64,000 bases of DNA, taken from positions 1,798,001 through 1,862,000 of the forward strand of contig CP021424.1 of the NCBI GenBank assembly GCA_002162095.1, in the 5' to 3' direction. Position 1 is the first letter of the stretch, and every line of letters begins with the position of its first letter. Below, one piece after another: positions 9,271 through 16,754 of the stretch. Made by a program: the position numbers and the translations under genes. The DNA is from Armatimonadetes bacterium Uphvl-Ar2 (lineage in GTDB: Bacteria > Armatimonadota > Fimbriimonadia > Fimbriimonadales > Fimbriimonadaceae). The notes beneath the pieces are model-generated. The model searched no databases. It was not told the DNA's origin and worked only from the letters and a program-made list of their open reading frames with translations.

Positions 9271-10338
9271 ATGCTGAGTGCGAGCGTGATTCTGGCTCTG
9301 GCGAGCCTGGGTGGGGTGCGAGCCGAGGTGGCGTCGGTGCCCACGCAGGCCATGCCTCTGATTCCGCTGGGCCCGTTTGTGCGGGCGGCGAACGGCGACA
9401 TTTTGGCCCTCAACGACGGCTGGATCCGGCGGAGCACGGATGGGGGCGCGAGTTGGAAGGGGGCGCGCATGTTCCCCGGGGGCGATTACGAGGCCTTGAA
9501 TGATTCGGCCCTGCTGGCTACGAAATCCGGTCGCGTGGTGGCGTTCTTCATCGACCGCAAGACCCTGCGTTACGACTGGGACAACGCCGCCCGCCGCTTG
9601 AATCCCAGTAGCAGGGCCTGCACCCTGGTGGCCGTGAGCGATGACAATGGCGCCACCTGGCGCATGACCCAAGAGGTGCAGGGCACCTACGCCGGGGCCA
9701 GCCGGGGTCTGGCGGAGATTGCGCCGGGGCACCTGGTGGCGGTGGGGCAGGAGATGACCAGCGCCAAGCCCACCAACGTGACGGTGATGTACGAAAGCAC
9801 CGATAACGGAGACACCTGGCGGCGACGGAGCACCATGGATGGCGGTGGACGCGGGCACCACGATGGCATCTATGAAGGCGTGGCGCTGGCGGTGCCGGGA
9901 GGGGCAATAGCGGTACTGCGGTCCACCCAGGATTCGCTGTGGGTGACGCGGCGGACGGCCAGCGGATGGAGCCGCCCGGCGGCAATGGGGATCCCCGCGA
10001 GTAGCTCCCCGGCGGGTCTGCTGCGGCTCGCGGACGGCACGATCTTGTTGGCTTACAACCCACTCTATCCCACCGGGCAGCGCACCACGCGGCGGTTTTC
10101 TGACCAAGGAAGCGAGCGCGGGGCTTCGTGGTACCGGCGCGAAATTTACGCGCGGTGGAGCGAGGACGAAGGGCGGACGTGGAGTGCGCCCCGGGTGCTG
10201 TGGCGAGGCGACACGGACGCCGCCTATCCCACCCTCTTTGAGATCGAGCCGGGGCAGGTGTGGATGACGACCTACCAGGGGCAAGTACGCCTTCGGTTCG
10301 CGGTGGATGAACTGAAGCAGACCCCGCCGGTGCCTTAG
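9271..10338 (+). CDS. Secreted sialidase-fold (BNR/Asp-box) protein
   Basis: Predicted exported six-bladed beta-propeller of about 355 aa. A signal peptide (MLSASVILALASLGGVRAE) is followed by four Asp-box motifs (SxDxGxxW): STDGGASW, SDDNGATW, STDNGDTW and SEDEGRTW. This is the exo-alpha-sialidase-like fold, used by sialidases and other glycan-active or glycan-binding proteins. I do not see enough to name a substrate. It stands alone between hpd (divergent) and the PEP-CTERM gene. Confidence 0.8.
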   Translation: MLSASVILALASLGGVRAEVASVPTQAMPLIPLGPFVRAANGDILALNDGWIRRSTDGGASWKGARMFPGGDYEALNDSALLATKSGRVVAFFIDRKTLRYDWDNAARRLNPSSRACTLVAVSDDNGATWRMTQEVQGTYAGASRGLAEIAPGHLVAVGQEMTSAKPTNVTVMYESTDNGDTWRRRSTMDGGGRGHHDGIYEGVALAVPGGAIAVLRSTQDSLWVTRRTASGWSRPAAMGIPASSSPAGLLRLADGTILLAYNPLYPTGQRTTRRFSDQGSERGASWYRREIYARWSEDEGRTWSAPRVLWRGDTDAAYPTLFEIEPGQVWMTTYQGQVRLRFAVDELKQTPPVP

Positions 10339-10428
10339 CCAGATGTATGCCCGCAGAATTGCAGGGCTTGACGAAATATCATCAACTTTTAACCCGGATT
10401 ATTACGAGGGGTCGGTTGAACTGAGGTC

Positions 10429-11103
10429 ATGCGAACCCTTGGATTTGCGCTTGCTTTAGTTTGACTGTGCTCGGTGGCTTCCGCCACTCGGTTGACTTTC
10501 AATCAGGTGAACGGCAACGTCATCGGAACGGGCGACACGACGAGTAGCCCCAACTATGGGCACCGAGTGACGGCCACTACGATGGGCAACTTCTCCTACG
10601 GGGCCGAAGGTGGCTTTACTCCGAATGTGACGGTTGCCTACCGAGCGAACAATCCGAGCGGCACGTTCCCAGGGATTAGCACGTGGGGCACTGGCTATGG
10701 GAACCTGAGCAACGTGGTTTGGTCAGGAAATCTCCAATCGGCGGTGCCGAACGATGGCTACGTTACGCTGACGGCGGATGCAGGCTTCCAAGTTTCGCTG
10801 CACTCCTTCCGGACGGCGCTTTGGTCTTCGGGGCCGGCAAACTACACGGATATCTCGGTGCGCGACGGGCTGGGCAACGTGCTGTATTCCACCAATGCGG
10901 CGAACCCGGTGGGTGGCAACGTGCTGCACGATTTCACGTCGAGCCCGCTGACCGCACAGCAACTGGAGATCAAGTTCGGCCAGGGCTGGTGGATTGCGGT
11001 GGATGACGTGACATTCTCGCAGGCCGTGCCCGAGCCGGGCACCATGCTGGTGCTGGGAGCCGGGCTGGTGGCGCTGGCCCGCCGCCGCCGCGCGACCAAG
11101 TAG
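10429..11103 (+). CDS. PEP-CTERM sorting-domain protein with an in-frame TGA in the signal peptide
   Basis: Exported protein ending in a PEP-CTERM signal: VPEPGTMLVLGAGLVALA, then RRRR and a short tail, which directs sorting and cleavage by an exosortase. Starting at ATG 10429 the N-terminus reads as a signal peptide (MRTLGFALALV, stop, LCSVASA), but codon 12 is TGA (10462-10464). From GTG at 10474, in the same frame, the rest is open for 209 aa but has no signal peptide. The TGA is either a real nonsense mutation or a base error. The body is Gly/Thr/Asn-rich with no recognisable enzyme domain. A terminator follows. Confidence 0.72.
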
Positions 11104-11124
11104 GCGCGGGACCTATTTGCCGGA

Positions 11125-11153
11125 GGGCGCGGTCTTGGGGCCGTGCCCTTTTT
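11125..11153 (+). terminator. Terminator after the PEP-CTERM gene
   Basis: An 8-bp stem GGGCGCGG / CCGTGCCC (one G-T pair) with an 8-base loop, followed by TTTTT. Confidence 0.75.
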
Positions 11154-11177
11154 GGCCTATAATAGGTGCTGGCGCAC

Positions 11178-11252
11178 GCCGACATAGCTCAGTGGTAGAG
11201 CAGCTGTTTCGTAAACAGCAGGTCGCCGGTTCGAATCCGGCTGTCGGCTCCA
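11178..11252 (+). tRNA. tRNA-Thr, anticodon CGT, CCA encoded
   Basis: A complete cloverleaf. The acceptor stem is GCCGACA paired with TGTCGGC, the discriminator base is T, and CCA is encoded. The D arm is AGCTCAGTGGTAGAGC. The anticodon arm GCTGT-TTCGTAA-ACAGC has CGT at positions 34-36. The T arm contains GGTTCGAATCC. CGT reads ACG, hence threonine. Confidence 0.97.
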
Positions 11253-11329
11253 CTTCCTTTCTCACCCCGCGCCCCTTGAGCTCAAACTCGCCTTGGCGGT
11301 AGCCTCGCTTCCTCGCCGGACTCCCGCTC

Positions 11330-11683
11330 ATGCCACCGAATCTGCAATGGGGATTAGTTATCTTTAACGTGATCTATTTGTCGGTATTGGGCGTCTACTG
11401 GTGGGCGCATTCCGGAGAGCGGACGATGATCTTCTACGGTCGGAACAACTACGAAACCGATCTCATTAGCGCCCGGTGGCAAGGTGGCCTGTTGGGTGTG
11501 TTCTCAATCCTCGTCGTTGCCAATCTGGATATGTTTGGAATGATTGAGATCAATGGCCCGCTTTGGATATGGGGTCCACACCTTGTCCTTGGCGTAAGTT
11601 ACTATATCTGGCGGCGGGCCGTGGCCGTCAAGCGCGAGAAGGAGCGACTGGCCCGCAACCTGAAGCCGATCGACCATGCCTGA
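11330..11683 (+). CDS. Small membrane protein, unknown
   Basis: A 117-aa protein with three hydrophobic segments (around residues 7-24, 51-66 and 74-94) and a basic C-terminus (RRAVAVKREKERLARNLK). I do not recognise a family. Its stop lies eight bases inside the next gene, which encodes another small membrane protein, so the two are probably translated together. It starts just downstream of tRNA-Thr, a common place for acquired genes. Confidence 0.6.
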   Translation: MPPNLQWGLVIFNVIYLSVLGVYWWAHSGERTMIFYGRNNYETDLISARWQGGLLGVFSILVVANLDMFGMIEINGPLWIWGPHLVLGVSYYIWRRAVAVKREKERLARNLKPIDHA

Positions 11684-11972
11684 CTGGCTTGTGGATTCAT
11701 TGGCCGTGTTCCTGTTGTACGGCATCTTCTTCGCCTTCGCTAGCCCGGATGTGGCGATGGCGTTCCATAAGTCGCAGTTCATCAAAACTGAACCTGAGGA
11801 AGTCGACTATGCAGCCAAGTCCAGGTTTGCCCGCGCGGGAGGGTTGACGCTCACCGGCTGTGTCCTCTTTGGGGTGCACATGATCTACCCTCTGTGCATC
11901 TTTGTCATGGTCCTCTGGGCGGGTCTGTGCTTTTACTACGGCCCCAAGCTACTCCAGCGATGGGGATTCTAG
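11676..11972 (+). CDS. Small membrane protein, unknown
   Basis: A 98-aa protein with an N-terminal hydrophobic segment (residues 4-23), a charged middle (FHKSQFIKTEPEEVDYAAKSRF) and one or two C-terminal membrane segments (GGLTLTGCVLFGVHMIYPLC and on to the end). It overlaps the previous gene by eight bases. No family recognised. Confidence 0.6.
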   Translation: MPDWLVDSLAVFLLYGIFFAFASPDVAMAFHKSQFIKTEPEEVDYAAKSRFARAGGLTLTGCVLFGVHMIYPLCIFVMVLWAGLCFYYGPKLLQRWGF

Positions 11973-12032
11973 ACTGGTTTGGTACAGCCGGGCAATCCGG
12001 TCTCTAAGGTACTGTCGGAGGGGAGTGGTGCC

Positions 12033-12295
12033 ATGATCCTCATCTCGGACTACGACAAGCCGCCGATTACGCATGCGCATTTGATGCTTGAGGCGCATGA
12101 GATCCTGGAGTTGATGGCGGGATTTGCGGGCCTCCTCCATGACCCCGAGTATCACCACGATCATGTCCGCGAAGGTTGGGGGGACCTGGACTTGGTGGTG
12201 ATCAAGCCCGGCGAGACCAGAGGATTCCCCCTGAGCTGGCCCAACTCATCACCGAGTACTTCGAAGCGAAGCACAAGACGGAGGGTTCCAATTGA
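12033..12295 (+). CDS. Unknown small protein, tandem paralogue 1 (frameshifted)
   Basis: Begins MILISDYDKPPITHAHLMLE after a good GGAGGGG ribosome-binding sequence. The frame breaks at the C5 run 12227-12231; adding one C gives RGFPPELAQLITEYFEAKHK and a stop TGA at 12293-12295. The restored protein is about 88 aa. It is paralogous to the next gene: LEAHEILELMAGFAGLLHDPEY aligns with LEPDEVYQLIMACCRLLRYPEY, and LVVIKPG with LVLSGIHPG. Mixed alpha/beta, no signal peptide, no known family. Confidence 0.55.
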
Positions 12296-12561
12296 TCATC
12301 CTCCATGGCGAACCGGCGACCCGCGAGGACATGCTGGCATTGTTTTTGGAGCCGGACGAGGTGTATCAGTTGATCATGGCTTGTTGCCGGCTTCTGCGCT
12401 ACCCGGAGTATCAGGAATGCGAGATCACGGATGGCACTAGTACGTTGGTTCTCTCCGGCATCCACCCGGGCAACGCGAACCAAGTCCCCGCGCACCTGGT
12501 GGATATGGTCGAGACGTACTTTGCGGAGCGTTTCCCTGTGCCAGGAAGGGCCGACAAATAA
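12292..12561 (+). CDS. Unknown small protein, tandem paralogue 2
   Basis: An 89-aa protein beginning MIILHGEPATREDMLALFLE from a TTG that overlaps the stop of the preceding paralogue (TTGA). Predicted to be a soluble, helix-rich protein (EDMLALFLEPDEVYQLIMACCRLL) ending ETYFAERFPVPGRADK. The pair looks like a tandem duplication with translational coupling. Function unknown. Confidence 0.55.
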   Translation: MIILHGEPATREDMLALFLEPDEVYQLIMACCRLLRYPEYQECEITDGTSTLVLSGIHPGNANQVPAHLVDMVETYFAERFPVPGRADK

Positions 12562-12577
12562 CCGGACAGACATATTC

Positions 12578-12715
12578 TTGGCAAGAGGTCTCCTTATCGA
12601 TGACAAGCGACTCCTTCGCCTCTGGGCAGTGCAACGGCGAAGTGATTGGAGCGTAGTCATTCTTGAGGCAAGGTTTGGCGTGGTTCGGGCTGCGAAAGTG
12701 AGCGCATATTTATGA
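12578..12715 (+). CDS. Possible 45-aa ORF of unknown function
   Basis: A short frame from TTG 12578, reading LARGLLIDDKRLLRLWAVQR and ending ...AAKVSAYL, whose TGA overlaps the ATG of the next frame (ATGA at 12712). The overlap is the main support; otherwise this could be the decayed end of an older gene. Low confidence. Confidence 0.25.
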   Translation: MARGLLIDDKRLLRLWAVQRRSDWSVVILEARFGVVRAAKVSAYL

Positions 12716-13053
12716 TTCACCGTCTGCAAACAGAGTATGAGATTTACGGGGCCATTGCCTTCATGATTGGAACCGCAATCCAGATATCTCCTTCTGGATT
12801 ACGAAGGCGCTACCGGTGGGAGGGACGAGATGGAGAGTCTTTAGATGATTAGCTGTTACGGCCATCCATCAGGGCACTTAATCCAGGCGGTAAGGTGATG
12901 ATCGGCAGTCTGGCATTATTTGTTCTACTCAAGCTGTTGATGCCCTTTGAGATTCCGAATGTCCCAGGAATCTTTCTGCCAATATTCGTTGGCATGATTG
13001 CACACCTAACCTTCACATTCAAGGCTTGGCGAGAGACACAAGTAAGCAAGTAG
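12712..13053 (+). pseudogene. Small membrane protein gene interrupted by an in-frame TAG
   Basis: One frame runs from ATG 12712 (MIHRLQTEYEIYGAIAFMIG) to TAG 13051, but codon 47 is TAG (12850-12852), between ...DGESLDD and LLRPSIR. Reading that codon as CAG (Gln) would give a continuous protein of 113 aa with hydrophobic segments around residues 12-25 and 63-100. The second half also has its own ATG at 12898 (51 aa, MIGSLALFVLLKLLMPFEIP). This fills the otherwise gene-free stretch 12562-13069. Confidence 0.4.
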
Positions 13054-13069
13054 CCCTGTATCCCGGGGT

Positions 13070-14185
13070 ATGACTGCAGGATTCGCGCAGGCGGAACCAT
13101 TCATGAGGAACTTCCAGGAAGTCATTGGCCAGTGGGTCAAGTTCGAAATCAACGGCCGCGTCTTGCGTCCCAGCCTAGTGCTGGACGTGATTGTGGACGC
13201 GGTGGTGGTTGCGATGCCGCCGTACAACTCCCTCAACAGCTTCTGCGCCGCCTACCCCGCCGACTCGATCACCCGCTGGCTGACGCAGCACCCGGAGATT
13301 GACGCCATCCGCCAAATCAACCCTCCGAATGGGCACCTCAAGCCCCTCGCCAAGGCGCGCACCCTCATGGACATCGTCGAAGCTCTGGGCCAGCAAGGGA
13401 AGCCGCTGGCGATTGTTCCTACGGATGGGAGAAGCTCTGTGCACGGCCTGGTCATCGCGCATGAAGAAGACAAACTTTTGATGCGGGTCTATGAGCGAGA
13501 CTTTTTCCAGGCTACGTTCCAGGTGCTGAACGACCACGACATTCATTACCTGGTGTGGGATGATCCTTATGATGCACGGTTAGATGAGATCAATCGCGAA
13601 CTGGCGCCTCCCCCGTGGCCCGAATACGGTACTTGGCGCGTGCAAAAGTCGTTGCACCATATCTTGCAAGAGATGTTCAAGAGCCATGTCAGTGTTGAGA
13701 CAGAAGATTGTGTTTTCAATGGCCACCTGGTCGCTCTTTACGAAGACGGTTTGATCTTGCACTGCAATGTGAAGATGGGGGACTGGAGTGGATCTCCCTA
13801 CTTCTCCTACATTCCACTATCTAAAGTGCAAGAAGTGACGAGGGACGCAGATCTGCAGAAGTTCTTCCCCATAGAGAGCAAGTTCCTTAACTTCCCGGAA
13901 TCCTACGGGCGGTTGGGGTCTTGCCACGGCTTGCTCAAAGAACTGCAAGCTCGCGGCGAAGTGGTGGATATCTGGATTGGCGAGGACGAAATCCAGGTGA
14001 TAATCGAGGAGGTAGATGAAGAGGTCGTCCGCTTCACGGAGATTGAATATCCGGGCCGCAAAACCTTTACCGGCACCGAAGAGCTGAGCTCAATCCAGGC
14101 CATTGAGTTCGGATCGGGATATCAGTCGTGGCTCAGCCAGTGCCGGGATCAGCTTGCGAGCGAAATTCCGGACGTGAAGGAGTAG
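13070..14185 (+). CDS. Hypothetical protein, 371 aa
   Basis: A soluble protein with no signal peptide or recognised domain. The sequence has two similar halves in character: beta-rich segments such as EVIGQWVKFEINGRVLRPSLVLDVIVDAVVVAM and HLVALYEDGLILHCNVKMGD. An acidic C-terminus follows (GEDEIQVIIEEVDEEVVRF). The start is ATG 13070 or, giving 360 aa, ATG 13103 with GCGGA upstream. The codon pattern is that of a real gene. It is followed after eight bases by the next gene, so probably co-transcribed. Confidence 0.6.
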   Translation: MTAGFAQAEPFMRNFQEVIGQWVKFEINGRVLRPSLVLDVIVDAVVVAMPPYNSLNSFCAAYPADSITRWLTQHPEIDAIRQINPPNGHLKPLAKARTLMDIVEALGQQGKPLAIVPTDGRSSVHGLVIAHEEDKLLMRVYERDFFQATFQVLNDHDIHYLVWDDPYDARLDEINRELAPPPWPEYGTWRVQKSLHHILQEMFKSHVSVETEDCVFNGHLVALYEDGLILHCNVKMGDWSGSPYFSYIPLSKVQEVTRDADLQKFFPIESKFLNFPESYGRLGSCHGLLKELQARGEVVDIWIGEDEIQVIIEEVDEEVVRFTEIEYPGRKTFTGTEELSSIQAIEFGSGYQSWLSQCRDQLASEIPDVKE

Positions 14186-14193
14186 CACAAACC

Positions 14194-14625
14194 ATGGCCC
14201 GAGGGAAATGGTTGACAACCGGAGTGGTCGCCGGGGTGGCGCTGGTGGCCGGGGTGATGATCGGGTTCCAGGTGCGATTGCTCGACCCCCATCGCGCGCG
14301 CATCGTCCCCGCTTGCGCCAAGCTTGAGGATCAAGTGATTTGCGAGGTGAACTACTTTATGAAGGAGCCCCCGGGGCCGAGGGTAGTTTTTGAGGTCTTG
14401 GACTCGGAACGACTGCTGGTGGTGGCCACGCGCCACGATCGGGGCCGAGGGGGCATCCTCCCACGCCGGGTCATGATTGACCGTCATCGACTCGAAGCGG
14501 CGGGCGTGGACTACGAGCGGATGAAGATCTACCATTACGTCGGCACCAGCAAGGAACTCAAGGAGGCGAAGATGCTGCTATATCAAGTAGGAAAAAAGGC
14601 CCTATTACAGGCGGTGCCAAAGTAA
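14194..14625 (+). CDS. Membrane-anchored hypothetical protein
   Basis: A 143-aa protein with one N-terminal membrane segment (TGVVAGVALVAGVMIGFQV) and a periplasmic or cytoplasmic domain containing a Cys pair (PACAKLEDQVICEVNYF). ATG 14194 is chosen because GAAGGAG stands nine bases upstream. The last part (HYVGTSKELKEAKMLLYQVG) is echoed in a degenerate form at 15440-15541, on the other side of the PhyH-like gene. Function unknown. Confidence 0.6.
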   Translation: MARGKWLTTGVVAGVALVAGVMIGFQVRLLDPHRARIVPACAKLEDQVICEVNYFMKEPPGPRVVFEVLDSERLLVVATRHDRGRGGILPRRVMIDRHRLEAAGVDYERMKIYHYVGTSKELKEAKMLLYQVGKKALLQAVPK

Positions 14626-14638
14626 CTTACTGACGACG

Positions 14639-15349
14639 ATGGGGCTGGCACTGCATCCACAACACCATGAGGAAATGAGGGTTAAAGGGTTCACCATTTT
14701 TCCTTCTGTTTTTAGCACAGCAGAGATGGCTGAGCTTGACAAATCCTTGGATAACCTTGCGAGTCGGGAAGGCAAAAGCAGGGATGGCGCTGTTGTCTTT
14801 ATGCAGAGAGTTGCCGAGCGCTGTCAGGATGTCAAGTCATTTGCGCGCAGGGCGGAGTTGGTCGCGATTGCAACGGCGTTTCTCGGCCCAGATGTCGACC
14901 TCTATTTTAATCAACATGTTGTCAAAAACCCCGGGCCCCAAGAAGCTTTCTCATGGCATCAAGATGATGCCTATGGTCCGGTGGAGCCAACCCCTTACTT
15001 GACGGTCTGGGTTTCGATGACGGAATCCACAACTGCAAATGGATGTGTTTGGGCATTGCCTGGTTCCTGGCACCATGGTCTACTTAATCATGAAAGATCA
15101 AGTTTTGGACTATCGTGTCACTCCCTAGATGATCCTGATCAAGGGGTTCCCATAGTGGCTTCAGCCGGAGATATTGCGTGCTTTTGGTCGCTTACTGTAC
15201 ATAAGAGCGGCCCGAATCTTACGAATACTCCACGGAAGGCAATGATTCTCCAGTACTGCCGGCCTGGCCTTCGACACAAGAGTACTGGAATGCTCATCTC
15301 CTCACGAATTCCTATTGCACGAGGAGGACAGCGATACGAAGAAGTTTAG
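14639..15349 (+). CDS. Phytanoyl-CoA dioxygenase (PhyH) family protein
   Basis: Fe(II)/2-oxoglutarate-dependent dioxygenase, 236 aa. It has the HxD iron ligands in FSWHQDDAYGP, the distal His in WSLTVHKSGPN and the following Arg (NTPRKAM) that binds 2-oxoglutarate. PhyH-family enzymes hydroxylate small molecules, often in secondary metabolism; the substrate is unknown. The gene is visibly lower in GC than its neighbours and sits between a gene and a remnant of that gene's 3' end, so it looks acquired. Confidence 0.85.
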   Translation: MGLALHPQHHEEMRVKGFTIFPSVFSTAEMAELDKSLDNLASREGKSRDGAVVFMQRVAERCQDVKSFARRAELVAIATAFLGPDVDLYFNQHVVKNPGPQEAFSWHQDDAYGPVEPTPYLTVWVSMTESTTANGCVWALPGSWHHGLLNHERSSFGLSCHSLDDPDQGVPIVASAGDIACFWSLTVHKSGPNLTNTPRKAMILQYCRPGLRHKSTGMLISSRIPIARGGQRYEEV

Positions 15350-15439
15350 CCTCGCCATTAGGGCTTGATCGAACCTGGGCGTCGAGCGTGAACTAGCTTT
15401 ATCTTCCACCCTGGGCCTTAGGAGGGTGGGTCGGCAAGC

Positions 15440-15541
15440 GCGTGATTCTCGACCACTGCTTCGGCACGATCAGAGAACTGAAGGAGGCAAAGATGTTGCC
15501 ACCCGAAGACTTCAAGTACCCGGCGCTAAATCCTCAATAAT
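15440..15541 (+). pseudogene. Decayed 3' remnant of the 14194-14625 gene
   Basis: The frame RVILDHCFGTIRELKEAKML, then PPEDFKYPALNPQ and a stop, matches the C-terminus of the gene upstream of the PhyH gene (HYVGTSKELKEAKMLLYQ). At the DNA level GAACTGAAGGAGGCAAAGATG corresponds closely to the upstream copy. No start codon or N-terminal part is present. The rest of 15350-15581 shows nothing else I can support. Confidence 0.6.
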
Positions 15542-15581
15542 CGCAACACGACCATGGCTAGCAAGGATTGGCGAATGATAT

Positions 15582-16121
15582 CTAACCCGACCCTTCGCCT
15601 CGTTGCTCGGCGGGCAGCTTACGAACTTCCAGCAAAATGGCGTGCGACGCCGCATCCACAAAGTAGAGCATGTCCTTGAGCGGCTTCACACCCGGATCGT
15701 CGGCGGTGGGCTCTGCCGCCACGAGGTTGATGTCGAAGGTCTCGCCAAACCGGATGTAGGTTTGATCTTGGGCCTTCAGGAGATACGGACTCCCGTATTT
15801 CTGAATCGCGCTCATCGCGGTACTCAAGAGCTCTTGGCTGGGGTTCGACCCCCGCCAAATCGTGGAGTAGATGAGGTGGCCTTGCATCGGCCCGACGGCC
15901 GACGGGACGGGGGCAATGTTGACCGTTCGGTTCGGCTCGCCCTCGCGGCTAAACAGCACGATGAACGCCTTTTGGTCTTGCGATCGTCCGTAGCTGAACC
16001 CGGTGGCCTTCAGCGCGGCTTCCATGCGCCTGCCTTCGGGAGAATCGAGCGCACTGGCTTCTTGCGGCATAGCCGGCGTCATCAGCAGGGCCGTTAACAG
16101 ACTCAGAGAGGTTAGGCTCAT
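15582..16121 (-). CDS. Secreted hypothetical protein, paralogue of the upstream gene
   Basis: A 179-aa protein with a signal peptide (MSLTSLSLLTALLMTPAMPQ). The mature part (MEAALKATGFSYGRSQDQKA, then FIVLFSREGE) has the strand-helix pattern of YbjN/Tir-chaperone-like folds. It is parallel in layout to the gene before it (16118-16606): both have a signal peptide, then ALKATGFSY or LMKATELSY. Its ATG overlaps the stop of that gene by four bases (ATGA). Function unknown. Confidence 0.65.
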   Translation of the reverse strand: MSLTSLSLLTALLMTPAMPQEASALDSPEGRRMEAALKATGFSYGRSQDQKAFIVLFSREGEPNRTVNIAPVPSAVGPMQGHLIYSTIWRGSNPSQELLSTAMSAIQKYGSPYLLKAQDQTYIRFGETFDINLVAAEPTADDPGVKPLKDMLYFVDAASHAILLEVRKLPAEQRGEGSG

Positions 16122-16606
16122 TGCTTGTCCTCCTCGCCGTTCAGCTCCTTCTCCATGAAGTCCGAGGTGGACGCTACAATCGCCAAGAGTTCGCGAACCT
16201 GTTTGGCGTCCCGGCGCGGGTCAATGTGCAGGCGGTAGCGGATGCGGTGCAGGTTCTGCGCTTCGCTCGGCCGTTCGTAGGCCAGGCCTCCCGCCTTGAA
16301 TCGATAGGAAAAGGCCTTTTCCAGCAGTTCCTTGGGGGCGGCGTCAGTGCTTTCCCACACGATGCCAAACGCTTCGGCGGCCTTCAGCGAGTTGTATTCC
16401 TCGGCACTGGACCGCATGTAAATCGTGTGCTTGCGGGGTGAATCGGCGATATCAAAAGTGACCTGGAAGAAGCCCGGAATCTCTGAATAGCTCAGCTCCG
16501 TGGCTTTCATGAGGGTGGTCATAGCCTCATCCGGAGCCGTTTGAGCAGGGACGCCCGCGCCGGGAGACATTGAGGTTGCCAAGAGGAGGCAAGCCGTGAG
16601 AGACAT
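16118..16606 (-). CDS. Secreted YbjN-like hypothetical protein
   Basis: A 162-aa protein with signal peptide MSLTACLLLATSMSPGAG. The mature part begins LMKATELSYSEIPGFFQVTF, continues with the strand HTIYMRSSAEEY and helices ending LLAIVASTSDFMEKELNGE, a layout like YbjN/type III chaperone folds. The start at 16606 gives a clean signal peptide; the longer frame upstream reads into the promoter of the carboxypeptidase gene. It is the first gene of a two-gene operon. Confidence 0.62.
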   Translation of the reverse strand: MSLTACLLLATSMSPGAGVPAQTAPDEAMTTLMKATELSYSEIPGFFQVTFDIADSPRKHTIYMRSSAEEYNSLKAAEAFGIVWESTDAAPKELLEKAFSYRFKAGGLAYERPSEAQNLHRIRYRLHIDPRRDAKQVRELLAIVASTSDFMEKELNGEEDKQ

Positions 16607-16754
16607 ACGCACCTTAAGACGACACAGCCCCGGGGTTCGTTTCTGGGTTTCCCCTCCGCGAGGGTTCGCAAAAATACGGGCTTCCCCTCGTTTGTGGCGC
16701 GCCACCGGGGCCAAGTGGTAAGTTTTGCGCAACCATCCTTGGAGTTTGATTGTC

